From NCBI GenBank assembly GCA_017517665.1, contig JAFWYP010000044.1, positions 1 through 36,944 of the forward strand: 36,944 nucleotides of DNA, in the 5' to 3' direction. Position numbers and translations under genes: made by a program. Origin of the DNA: Clostridia bacterium (GTDB taxonomy: Bacteria > Bacillota > Clostridia > Oscillospirales > Acutalibacteraceae). Below, piece by piece: positions 8,556 through 15,938 of this stretch. The notes below the pieces were generated by a model, which saw only the letters and a list, made by a program, of their open reading frames with translations, was not told the origin of the DNA and did no database searches. The number at the start of each line of letters is the position of its first letter. The stretch's first letter is position 1.

Positions 8556-8851
8556 CAATGTTACTTTATATTGCTGTTATGGCAGGTGTTACATATCTTA
8601 TCCGCATGATTCCTTTCACTCTTTTCAGGAAAAAAATCAAATCAAGATTCATTCAGAGCGTTCTTTACTATATCCCGTATGCTGTACTCAGCGCCATGAC
8701 ATTTCCCGCGATTTTCTATTCAACGGACAACACCGTTACCGCTGTTGTAGGTACTGTTATCGCGATAATTCTTGCATATTTCAAATTACCGCTTACAGTT
8801 GTAGCAATAGCTGCTTGTGCGACGGCATTCCTGACAGGATTTATAATTTAA
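8552..8851 (+). CDS. azlD: AzlD-family transporter small subunit
   Basis: A 99-residue protein with three or four membrane segments matching AzlD: VTYLIRMIPFTLFRKK at the N-terminus, then LYYIPYAVLSAMTFPAIFY, and VTAVVGTVIAIILAYFKL. It partners AzlC in the export complex and shares a 4-base overlap with azlC. No Shine-Dalgarno-independent start issue arises. The gene is the last of the unit; the following 350 bases hold no intact gene. Confidence 0.9.
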   Translation: MTMLLYIAVMAGVTYLIRMIPFTLFRKKIKSRFIQSVLYYIPYAVLSAMTFPAIFYSTDNTVTAVVGTVIAIILAYFKLPLTVVAIAACATAFLTGFII

Positions 8852-9077
8852 TCTAAAAAATGAATTGACCCGGTAAAAAGCACCCTCCTATTGTAGAATT
8901 AAGACATCTGCCATAGGAGGAATTTTTATGTCTGAAGTAACGTATTAAAGAAGAAAAGCAAAAATCTGTATGATAGCGCAATGGTCGAAAAAATCTCTAT
9001 TTTCAAAACCGGATGTTCACATCCTCATAAATGAATAAACACACTTTTATAACCACGATAGAAATCATCAAAAAACG
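8852..9077. other. gene-free stretch with decayed mobile-element-like sequence
   Basis: No intact gene lies between azlD and the terminator of trxB. The interval contains an inverted repeat CCTCCTAT / ATAGGAGG (8884-8891 and 8913-8920) whose right arm is the Shine-Dalgarno of an ATG at 8928. That frame reads only MSEVTY before a TAA, then stays open as RRKAKICMIAQWSKKS before drifting to further stops. A well-formed ribosome binding site on a frame killed after six codons looks like the start of an inactivated transposase or other element gene. I cannot assign a family. Confidence 0.35.
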
Positions 9078-9109
9078 AAACTGACTCCGCTAAAAAACGA
9101 AGTCAGTTT
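9072..9109 (-). terminator. intrinsic terminator of trxB
   Basis: Arms AAACTGACT (9078-9086) and AGTCAGTTT (9101-9109) form a 9-bp stem. Read on the minus strand it is followed by CGTTTTTTG. It lies 92 bases after the trxB stop and also faces the plus-strand azl unit. Confidence 0.75.
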
Positions 9110-9200
9110 ACTGCTAAAAATTCAATTTCACCTGCCAAAGAGATTCTTTGGTACTGTCCGAACAATCGGGATCGGTTCTCTTTACGGCAGGGGATATATT

Positions 9201-10109
9201 TTATTTTGAATCAATATATCTGCAGGCTGCAAGAGCTGCAACAGAGCCGTCTGCAGCTGCGGTGGTTATCTGTCTTATCTGTTTTTTGCGGCAGTCACCT
9301 GCAACAAAAACACCTTCTGTTTTTGTAAGACAGCTTTCATCGGAATCAATATATCCCCATTCATCAAGACCTGCAATTTCTTCAAAAATCTTGTTATTGG
9401 GAATAAGTCCGATTGCAACGAAAAGCCCGTTGACCTCAAGCTCACTTTCAGAACCGTCATCTTCCTTGCGAAGAGTAAGACTTTCAAGTGTGCCTTCACC
9501 GTTAAGCGAAGAAATAACAGTTCCCATTATAAACTCAACATTATCCTTTTCCCTGAGCTTTTCAACAAGTCTTGCTTCGCCCGTGAAATAATCAAGATTC
9601 TGGATAACATAGACTTTTTCGCATCCTTCGGAAAGAAGAACAGCCTCCTGCAAAGCGGAGTTGCCGCCGCCGAGAACAGCTACGGTCTGTCCCTTGAAGA
9701 AAGCACCGTCACAAACAGCACAGTAGGAAATGCCCTCACCGACAAGTTCATTTTCGTTGGGAAGTCCTGTCTGTCTGTGCTTTACACCAGTTGCAATGAT
9801 AACAGCCTTTGCTTCATGCTCGCCGTCCTCGGTTATAACAGTTTTGGTATCACCGTTATCGCGGATTGCGGTAACAGTTTCCATTTCAATATCCGCACCT
9901 TGACTGATAACCTGGTCAACAAGCTTATCTGCAAATTCATTGCCGCTCATTTTGGCAAATCCGGGATAATTTTCAATCTGCGGTGAAAAAGTTATCTGAC
10001 CGCCAAAGGTCGCTTTTTCAAGAACGAGAACCGATTTATCTGCACGCAGTGCATAGAGCGCTGCGGTTAATCCCGCAGGCCCTGCACCGATAACAATTAT
10101 ATCATACAT
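9201..10109 (-). CDS. trxB: thioredoxin-reductase-type flavoprotein
   Basis: Reduces a thioredoxin-like disulfide using FAD and the redox pair Cys130/Cys133 (SYCAVCDGAFF). FAD sites are GAGPAG (residues 8-13), IATGVKHR and the C-terminal VFVAGDCRKKQIRQITTAAADG. The pyridine nucleotide Rossmann motif GGGNSA (147-152) is present. The HRRxxxR element that holds the NADPH 2'-phosphate in typical enzymes is replaced by VIQNLDYFTGEAR (about 168-180). This suggests NADH use, a different donor such as ferredoxin, or relaxed specificity. It sits 27 bases after nrdD, whose product carries a fused CPNC redoxin domain and is the obvious candidate substrate. Start ATG 10109 after AAGGTG. Confidence 0.88.
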   Translation of the reverse strand: MYDIIVIGAGPAGLTAALYALRADKSVLVLEKATFGGQITFSPQIENYPGFAKMSGNEFADKLVDQVISQGADIEMETVTAIRDNGDTKTVITEDGEHEAKAVIIATGVKHRQTGLPNENELVGEGISYCAVCDGAFFKGQTVAVLGGGNSALQEAVLLSEGCEKVYVIQNLDYFTGEARLVEKLREKDNVEFIMGTVISSLNGEGTLESLTLRKEDDGSESELEVNGLFVAIGLIPNNKIFEEIAGLDEWGYIDSDESCLTKTEGVFVAGDCRKKQIRQITTAAADGSVAALAACRYIDSK

Positions 10110-10136
10110 TATAATGTCACCTTATATTGTCACATT

Positions 10137-12527
10137 TTATACAGCTGCACCCTTTGCAGCTTCAATGAATTTTTTAATCTCGGGAACGCCCGCATACTTA
10201 ACGGCCTCACCGTTTGAAACAACAACGAGTGTGGGTGCCTGCTTAACGCCGAGCTGCATTGCAAGAGCTTCGTTTTCATATGCCATGAGTTCCTGAACTG
10301 CGATATCAGCCTTTGCAAGGAGAGAAAGAGCGACCTTGCAGTTGGGGCATGTTGCTGTTTTGAAGAGATAGATACCGTCTGCAAGTCCGCAGCCAAAATC
10401 ATCAAAATCATCGAGGTTTGCCTTCAATGCAGAAGCTAATTTCTTATGCTTTGAGATATCGGAAGCTGCAATATTATATACCTTGCGTTCCTTATATTCC
10501 TGTGACTTACCGTCATTCCAGTTCTGAACAGGTCTGTAGTAACCTGTGATACGGCTGTAAACCTCTGTTGTTTCACCGCATTCGGGGCAGGTATAAACCT
10601 CGCCTGCAATATAGCCGTGGTTCTTACATACGGAATATGTGGGTGAAAGAGTATAATAGGGAAGCTTATAGTTTTCCGCAATCTTTCTTACAAGATTTGC
10701 TGCAGCTTTCCAGTCGGGAAGCTTTTCGCCGAGGAATGCATGGAAAACAGTACCCGATGTGTAAAGAGTCTGAAGTTCATCCTGAATATCAAGAGCTTCA
10801 AAGATATCCTCTGTGTAACCAACGGGAAGATGTGAGCTGTTGGTATAGTAAGGAGTTTCTTCGGAAGCTGTGATAATGCCGGGATAACGCTTAACGTCAT
10901 GCTTTGCAAGACGGTAAGATGTTGATTCTGCGGGAGTTGCTTCAAGGTTGTAGAGATCGCCGTATTCTTCCTGATAGTCGGAAAGGCGTTCTCTCATGTG
11001 ATTAAGAACATCTTGTGCGAACTTCTGGGTCTTTTCGTTTGTCATATCTGCACGAAGCCAGTTTGCATTGAGACCTACTTCGTTCATACCGACAAGACCG
11101 ATTGTTGAGAAATGATTATTGAATGTTCCGAGATATCTCTTTGTGTAGGGATAGAGACCTTCTTCAAGAAGCTTTGTGATGATTGTACGCTTGATTTTGA
11201 GTGAACGGGCAGCGATATCCATCATCTTATCAAGTCTTCTGTAAAAATCGGCTTCACTTTCTGCAAGATAAGCGATTCTGGGAAGGTTGATTGTTACAAC
11301 ACCGACTGAACCTGTGCTTTCACCGCTTCCGAAGAAACCGCCGCTCTTCTTACGGAGTTCACGAAGGTCAAGGCGGAGACGGCAGCACATTGAACGGACA
11401 TCGCTGGGTTCCATGTCGCTGTTGACATAGTTTGAGAAATAGGGAGTGCCGTATTTTGAAGTCATTTCAAAGAGAAGCTTGTTGTTCTCTGTTTCTGACC
11501 AGTCAAAGTCTGCTGTGATTGAATATGTGGGAATGGGATACTGGAATCCTCTGCCGTTAGCATCGCCTTCAATCATGATTTCGATGAAAGCTTTGTTGAT
11601 CATATCCATTTCGGCTTTGCAATCTTTATATTTGAAATCCATTTCCTTGCCGCCTACGATAGCGTTCTGCTCTGCAAGGTCAGCAGGAACTGTCCAGTCA
11701 AGTGTGATGTTTGAGAAGGGAGCCTGTGTACCCCAACGGCTGGGTGTATTTACGCCGAAAACGAACGACTCAATGCACTTCTTGACCTGCTCATAGGTGA
11801 GGTTATCAACCTTAACGAAAGGAGCAAGATAGGTGTCGAATGAAGAAAATGCCTGAGCACCTGCCCATTCATTCTGCATAATTCCGAGGAAGTTAACCAT
11901 CTGATTACAAAGAGTTGCAAGGTGGCTTGCAGGTGCGGAAGTAATCTTACCTGTTACGCCGCCGAGACCTTCCTGAATAAGCTGTCTGAGCGACCAGCCT
12001 GCACAGTAACCTGTAAGCATTGAAAGGTCGTGAAGGTGGATATCAGCGTTTCTGTGTGCGTTGGCAATTTCGTCATCATAGATTTCTGAAAGCCAGTAGT
12101 TAGCTGTGATTGCACCGGAGTTGCTGAGGATAAGACCGCCTACGGAATAAGTAACTGTTGAGTTTTCCTTAACTCTCCAGTCAGTAACGTTAACATAGCT
12201 GTTTACAAGCTCTTTATAGTCAAGAATTGTTGATTTGAGGTTACGGAGTTTTTCGCGCTGTCTGCGGTAAAGAATATATGCCTTTGCGATATCGGCATAC
12301 CCTGCCTGAATAAGAACAGACTCAACGCTGTCCTGAATATCCTCAACAGCAATAACGTTGTTGTGGATTTTGGGTTCGAAGTCTGCTGTTACTTTGAGAG
12401 CGAGGAAATCAATTGTTGAGGGGTGATACTGCTTCTCCTGGGATTCAAATGCCTTTTTGATAGCTTCTGCGATTTTGGTAATGTTGAATTCTGCGGTTTT
12501 GCCGTCTCTTTTGATTACCTGATACAT
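10137..12527 (-). CDS. nrdD: anaerobic ribonucleoside-triphosphate reductase with C-terminal redoxin domain
   Basis: Class III ribonucleotide reductase: makes dNTPs from NTPs under anaerobiosis with a glycyl radical installed by NrdG. Order of parts: N-terminal ATP-cone (YQVIKRDGKTAEFN, about 1-90), ten-stranded barrel with NADIHLHDLSMLTGYCAGW and SMCCRLRLD, zinc site with C634, C647 and C650 (CPECG), and a glycyl radical at Gly662 in RITGYYRPVQNWN. After an acidic linker (DDFDDFG) comes an extra domain from about residue 718 with CPNC (727-730) and a cis-proline motif APTL (Pro765), i.e. a thioredoxin/glutaredoxin-like fold. At 796 residues it is longer than NrdD without this domain. Start ATG 12527. 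It has its own promoter with NrdR-like boxes. Confidence 0.93.
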   Translation of the reverse strand: MYQVIKRDGKTAEFNITKIAEAIKKAFESQEKQYHPSTIDFLALKVTADFEPKIHNNVIAVEDIQDSVESVLIQAGYADIAKAYILYRRQREKLRNLKSTILDYKELVNSYVNVTDWRVKENSTVTYSVGGLILSNSGAITANYWLSEIYDDEIANAHRNADIHLHDLSMLTGYCAGWSLRQLIQEGLGGVTGKITSAPASHLATLCNQMVNFLGIMQNEWAGAQAFSSFDTYLAPFVKVDNLTYEQVKKCIESFVFGVNTPSRWGTQAPFSNITLDWTVPADLAEQNAIVGGKEMDFKYKDCKAEMDMINKAFIEIMIEGDANGRGFQYPIPTYSITADFDWSETENNKLLFEMTSKYGTPYFSNYVNSDMEPSDVRSMCCRLRLDLRELRKKSGGFFGSGESTGSVGVVTINLPRIAYLAESEADFYRRLDKMMDIAARSLKIKRTIITKLLEEGLYPYTKRYLGTFNNHFSTIGLVGMNEVGLNANWLRADMTNEKTQKFAQDVLNHMRERLSDYQEEYGDLYNLEATPAESTSYRLAKHDVKRYPGIITASEETPYYTNSSHLPVGYTEDIFEALDIQDELQTLYTSGTVFHAFLGEKLPDWKAAANLVRKIAENYKLPYYTLSPTYSVCKNHGYIAGEVYTCPECGETTEVYSRITGYYRPVQNWNDGKSQEYKERKVYNIAASDISKHKKLASALKANLDDFDDFGCGLADGIYLFKTATCPNCKVALSLLAKADIAVQELMAYENEALAMQLGVKQAPTLVVVSNGEAVKYAGVPEIKKFIEAAKGAAV

Positions 12528-12570
12528 ACCGTCTTTCCTTTCATTTTTATATATTAACTAAAATTAAAAC

Positions 12571-12586
12571 CTACTATATGTTGTGC
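12571..12586 (-). promoter_or_regulatory. weak NrdR-box-like site downstream of the nrdD promoter
   Basis: CTACTATATGTTGTGC matches the recalled NrdR consensus ACACTATATATTGTGT at 12 of 16 positions. It lies just downstream of the predicted transcription start, 70 bases from the box at 12641. Confidence 0.35.
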
Positions 12587-12605
12587 CTGTACGGCAACGA
12601 TTAAG

Positions 12606-12634
12606 ATATTATCAAATAAATATTGTTCTGTCAA
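12606..12634 (-). promoter_or_regulatory. strong sigma-A-type promoter for nrdD
   Basis: On the minus strand TTGACA (12629-12634), exactly 17 bases, then TAATAT (12606-12611). The transcription start is expected near 12599, giving a leader of about 70 bases to the nrdD ATG at 12527. Confidence 0.8.
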
Positions 12635-12640
12635 TGGGTT

Positions 12641-12697
12641 TTACAAGATATTGTGTTGATATTTTCAAGTTTGTGGAAACTGCACTATATATGCAGT
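12641..12697 (-). promoter_or_regulatory. pair of NrdR-box-like operators upstream of nrdD
   Basis: Two 16-base motifs resemble the NrdR consensus ACACTATATATTGTGT: TTACAAGATATTGTGT (12641-12656, about 13 of 16) and GCACTATATATGCAGT (12682-12697, 12 of 16). Their starts are 41 bases apart, one of the two usual NrdR spacings (about 31 or 41). The first begins 7 bases upstream of the -35. They fit repression of nrdD when dATP/ATP levels are high. The nrdR gene is not in this window. Confidence 0.6.
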
Positions 12698-12714
12698 ATT
12701 ATTTGTCTATTTTT

Positions 12715-13407
12715 TCATACTCCCCTGATTTCGCACTCATCTACATATTGAAGCATGATTTTTCTCATCCGTTCCATTTCTTCTTTTGGAACAGCGGACA
12801 TACCGAAACCGATTAATTCACCCGAATCAATAAACCCCTGAAGAAAATGGCGTTTTGCACCTTTTATCATTTCACCGAGACTGTTCATGCCGAAAACGCT
12901 GTGGAATTCACGGACAATTGTTGTTCTGAATTCATAATCAACCTTACCTTCAAGGAGAAAAGCAATGCTTTCTTTTATTTTGGAGATATCGTATCCGCTT
13001 ATTCCGACGGTTTCCGCATAAAGCTCGGGTGAATTCTTGATATCCATTGCAACATAGTCAACAAGACCTTTTTCGACAAGACTGCGGAGTTTTTCAGGAA
13101 ATGTTCCGTTGGTGTCAAGTTTAACCGAATAACCAAGGTCTTTGACACGGCTTATGAAATCTTCGATATCTTTCTGAAGAAGCGGCTCACCGCCCGTTAT
13201 TGCAACGCCGTCGAGAACACCGACTCTTTTTTTGAGAAATGCAAATATTTCTTCATCGGAATACTCACTCTGCTTTTCGGGATTGATTACCAGACGCGAG
13301 TTATGACAGAACGGGCATCTCAGATTGCACCCTGCGGTAAATATTGTGCAAGCCATTTTTCCGGGATAATCGAGAAGCGTCAGTTTTTGTAAGCCTTGAA
13401 TGTTCAT
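12715..13407 (-). CDS. nrdG: anaerobic ribonucleotide reductase activating protein (radical SAM)
   Basis: Radical SAM enzyme that uses SAM and a 4Fe-4S cluster to generate the glycyl radical on NrdD, encoded just downstream. The cluster cysteines are C27, C31 and C34 in AGCNLRCPFCHNS. ITGGEPLLQ, DTNGT and VAMDIKN follow as in other activases. At 230 residues it belongs to the longer clostridial-type NrdG rather than the roughly 155-residue E. coli type. I start at ATG 13407, 8 bases after AAAGGG. A GTG at 13416 in frame would use the Shine-Dalgarno itself as coding sequence. Upstream is a promoter overlapped by an NrdR-like box, and 187 bases with a second promoter separate it from nrdD. Confidence 0.93.
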   Translation of the reverse strand: MNIQGLQKLTLLDYPGKMACTIFTAGCNLRCPFCHNSRLVINPEKQSEYSDEEIFAFLKKRVGVLDGVAITGGEPLLQKDIEDFISRVKDLGYSVKLDTNGTFPEKLRSLVEKGLVDYVAMDIKNSPELYAETVGISGYDISKIKESIAFLLEGKVDYEFRTTIVREFHSVFGMNSLGEMIKGAKRHFLQGFIDSGELIGFGMSAVPKEEMERMRKIMLQYVDECEIRGV

Positions 13408-13461
13408 GATAATCACCCTTTCTCAAGTTAGCTAGTTGCGGTTAATCGGCGGTGTATGTCT

Positions 13462-13490
13462 ATAATAACACAAGATGTTGTGTTTTGCAA
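13462..13490 (-). promoter_or_regulatory. nrdG promoter
   Basis: On the minus strand TTGCAA (13485-13490), a 17-base spacer and TATTAT (13462-13467). The whole spacer is occupied by the NrdR-like box at 13468-13483, so a bound repressor would block polymerase. Confidence 0.6.
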
Positions 13491-13515
13491 TACCTAAAAC
13501 CACAAAATTTTGATA
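13468..13515 (-). promoter_or_regulatory. pair of NrdR-box-like operators at nrdG
   Basis: ACACAAGATGTTGTGT (13468-13483, nearly palindromic; about 14 of 16 to consensus on the minus strand) lies inside the nrdG promoter spacer. A weaker copy CCACAAAATTTTGATA (13500-13515, 11 of 16) starts 32 bases away, the other usual NrdR spacing. Confidence 0.6.
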
Positions 13516-13532
13516 TTTTTTAAATTTTCCGT

Positions 13533-13564
13533 AAAAAAAAGACGGCAACCCGAAGATTGCCGTC
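13533..13564 (-). terminator. intrinsic terminator after the GtrA-like gene
   Basis: A perfect 8-bp stem GACGGCAA / TTGCCGTC (13541-13548 and 13557-13564) is followed on the minus strand by TTTTTTTT, 16 bases past the stop at 13580. It isolates nrdG from the upstream gene. Confidence 0.92.
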
Positions 13565-13579
13565 CAATAATATGTACTA

Positions 13580-14131
13580 TTATTTGCTTTCCTTCTTCTT
13601 GCGGAAGAGAATTGCCTGAACGGGGAAGAATGCAATAAACTGGAAGAACATGCAGCCGAATGTTGAAACATTGTTTGCAAGGTTAACAGACCAGTTCCAA
13701 TTGAGGAAGAGAGTATTGAGTGTGGGTGCGAGCCATGCCGAGAAAAGAAGGATGATAACGGTGCAAACAAAATAAATGGGAAGAGTGATTGCGATATTTG
13801 CACTTGAGTTGAAAGTCTTTTCTCTGTTGATAAAGAAAGCAACTATCTGAGCAACAACATTTGAAACATTGAATGCGATGCAGTAGCCAAGACCGCCGAG
13901 AATAACAGCTCCTGTTGCAGGGTCTGTGTTAACAGGATAATTGAAAACAGGAACACCGTTAATAACGAGTTTAACAAATTCCTGATCAAAAAGATCCTTA
14001 ACTGCAGGAATCAAAGGAATGAGGTTAACCAATGCAAGCTGAACAACGCAAGCACCGAGGCTTACAATGATAAACTTGACAAAAATCCAGAGTTTGGCAA
14101 GGAAACCGCCATTGTTATTTGTTTTTTCCAT
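13580..14131 (-). CDS. GtrA-like four-helix membrane protein
   Basis: A 183-residue membrane protein with four hydrophobic segments: LWIFVKFIIVSLGACVVQL, a segment around GGLGYCIAFNVSNVVAQIVA, IAITLPIYFVCTVIILLFS, and a last one around FQFIAFFPVQAILF. It ends in the basic FRKKKESK. The layout and the FINREKTF loop are like GtrA family proteins, thought to move lipid-linked sugars across membranes, so the call is by resemblance only. I start at ATG 14131 because GGAG lies 8 bases upstream; the in-frame ATG at 14149 has no such site. It is a single gene with its own promoter and terminator. Confidence 0.65.
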   Translation of the reverse strand: MEKTNNNGGFLAKLWIFVKFIIVSLGACVVQLALVNLIPLIPAVKDLFDQEFVKLVINGVPVFNYPVNTDPATGAVILGGLGYCIAFNVSNVVAQIVAFFINREKTFNSSANIAITLPIYFVCTVIILLFSAWLAPTLNTLFLNWNWSVNLANNVSTFGCMFFQFIAFFPVQAILFRKKKESK

Positions 14132-14163
14132 AATATTATCTCCTAACATTATAAATTCAATGT

Positions 14164-14193
14164 ATTATATCATATAAACATAATAATTGGCAA
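14164..14193 (-). promoter_or_regulatory. promoter of the GtrA-like gene
   Basis: On the minus strand TTGCCA (14188-14193), an 18-base spacer and TATAAT (14164-14169) with an upstream TG (extended -10). Confidence 0.6.
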
Positions 14194-14224
14194 GCCAAAA
14201 AATGACATTATTTTTTGTGCATAA

Positions 14225-15526
14225 TTACTCAACGGTATTGAGAACCAAAGGTTTAAACTCAGTTTTTTCATTTCCGAATTTCAAAGATGATAAAAATCGT
14301 TGTCCGGCACTTTCAAATAAAGAATCGTTGTTTGCATACAAAACAGCAATTACATCGCCCTTTTCGGCGTGATCTCCTGTTTTTTTACGGAGAACAATTC
14401 CGGCAGATGAATCAATAACATCCTCTTTTTTCATTCTGCCTGCGCCGAGTGAAGCACATACCGAACCGATACCTGCGGTATCCATGTGAACGATATAACC
14501 ATTTTCAGGCATAATTACATTATATATAAACTTTGCAGAAGGGAATAAATCGGTATTTCTTATATATTCCTCATTACCGCCCTGAAGGGAAACCATCTCA
14601 CAAAGCTTTTCAAACGCAGAACCGTCATTTATTTTTGTCATTGCAATTCCTTTGCATTCTTCAAAAGTTCCTTTGCCTGCGAGCTCAAGCAATTTTGCCG
14701 AAAGAGAAACGGAAATCTCGGTTAAATCATGAGGTCCGTTACCTTTAAGGGTTTCAACCGCTTCGATTATTTCAAGTGAATTGCCGATGTTATGTCCGAG
14801 AGGAACATCCATATCTGTAATTAAAGCCGCAATTTTTCTGCCCGCACCCTTACCGATTTCAACCATCTTTTCGGCAAGAACGGTTGCAGATTTTTCGTCC
14901 TTCATAAATGCCCCGCTTCCGCATTTGACATCAAGAACTATGCATTCGGCACCGCCTGCAAGCTTTTTGCTCATGATACTTGAAGCAATAAGAGAAACAT
15001 TATCCACAGTAGCCGTAACATCTCGAAGAGCATAGAGCTTTTTATCTGCAGGACAGAGTTTGCCTGACTGACCCGTGACGCAAATTCCGCATTCGTTTAC
15101 AATTGATATAAATTCATCAGAATCAAGAAAAGTTCCGAATCCGGGTATTGACTCAAGCTTATCGACAGTACCGCCCGTATGACCGAGTCCTCTGCCACTC
15201 ATTTTTGCAATTTTGATTCCGCACGAAGCAACAACAGGTGCAACAATAAGAGTTGTTTTATCTCCCACACCGCCCGTTGAATGCTTGTCGCCCGTAATTC
15301 CGTTTATTGCGGACAAATCAGCCATATCGCCCGAGCGAGCCATTGCATTAGTCAAATCAAGAGTTTCTCTTTCGGTGAGTCCGTTGAAGCAGATTGCCAT
15401 AAGAAGTGCCGAAAGCTGATAATCGGGAACACTTCCGTCGGCAGCCGAGAAAGCAAAATATTCAATTTCCTCTTTTGAAAGCTCAAATCCGTCGCGTTTT
15501 TTGCGGATAATATCAACAAAATTCAT
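14225..15526 (-). CDS. pdp: pyrimidine-nucleoside (thymidine) phosphorylase
   Basis: Splits thymidine, deoxyuridine or uridine with phosphate into base and (deoxy)ribose 1-phosphate. The family signature SGRGLGHTGGTVDKLESIPG is present, with KHSTGGVGDKTTL for phosphate binding, KKLAGGAECIVLDVKCGSGAFM and DMDVPLGHNIGNSLE. The C-terminal domain ends at residue 433, the usual length. I start at ATG 15526 (GTGAGG 7 bases upstream); an upstream in-frame TTG would overlap the cdd gene. It is the last gene of the salvage operon, one base after cdd. Pyrimidine-nucleoside phosphorylase (pdp) and thymidine phosphorylase (deoA) are hard to separate; Gram-positive context favours pdp. Confidence 0.93.
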   Translation of the reverse strand: MNFVDIIRKKRDGFELSKEEIEYFAFSAADGSVPDYQLSALLMAICFNGLTERETLDLTNAMARSGDMADLSAINGITGDKHSTGGVGDKTTLIVAPVVASCGIKIAKMSGRGLGHTGGTVDKLESIPGFGTFLDSDEFISIVNECGICVTGQSGKLCPADKKLYALRDVTATVDNVSLIASSIMSKKLAGGAECIVLDVKCGSGAFMKDEKSATVLAEKMVEIGKGAGRKIAALITDMDVPLGHNIGNSLEIIEAVETLKGNGPHDLTEISVSLSAKLLELAGKGTFEECKGIAMTKINDGSAFEKLCEMVSLQGGNEEYIRNTDLFPSAKFIYNVIMPENGYIVHMDTAGIGSVCASLGAGRMKKEDVIDSSAGIVLRKKTGDHAEKGDVIAVLYANNDSLFESAGQRFLSSLKFGNEKTEFKPLVLNTVE

Positions 15527-15527
15527 G

Positions 15528-15938
15528 TTATACCTCACGTTTGTCAAATGATAAGGGCAGAATTTCAGACAAAGTCAATATTTTAAAATCATCAGGATTT
15601 TTTGCAATAATTATTTCAAAATCAGCCGAACAAAATTCTTTCATAACCTGTCTGCAAACTCCGCAGGGAGGGCAATAATTTGAAGGTGTATCTTCCAATG
15701 AAGCACCGCCGACAACCGCTATTTTCTCAAATTCCCTTTTCCCCTCAGAAACAGCCTTAAAAAATGCCGTTCTTTCCGCACAGTTAGTCGGTGAAAAAGC
15801 AGAATTCTCAATGTTACACCCCGTATAAACCGAGCCGTCTTTGCAAAGAAGCGCCGCACCGACTGAAAAATCCGAATAAGGAGAATACGCCATTTTTCTC
15901 GCTTCAAGAGCAAGCTTTATAAGTTCACGGTTTGTCAT
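15528..15938 (-). CDS. cdd: cytidine deaminase
   Basis: Deaminates cytidine and deoxycytidine to uridine forms that Pdp can then cleave. The zinc/catalytic motifs are NCAERTAFF (Cys and Glu) and PCGVCRQVM (two Cys), the tetrameric cytidine deaminase pattern, with YSPYSDFSVGAAL and GCNIENSAF for nucleoside binding. 136 residues is normal. The start ATG 15938 overlaps the deoD stop (ATGA), and the stop is one base before the pdp start. Confidence 0.95.
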   Translation of the reverse strand: MTNRELIKLALEARKMAYSPYSDFSVGAALLCKDGSVYTGCNIENSAFSPTNCAERTAFFKAVSEGKREFEKIAVVGGASLEDTPSNYCPPCGVCRQVMKEFCSADFEIIIAKNPDDFKILTLSEILPLSFDKREV

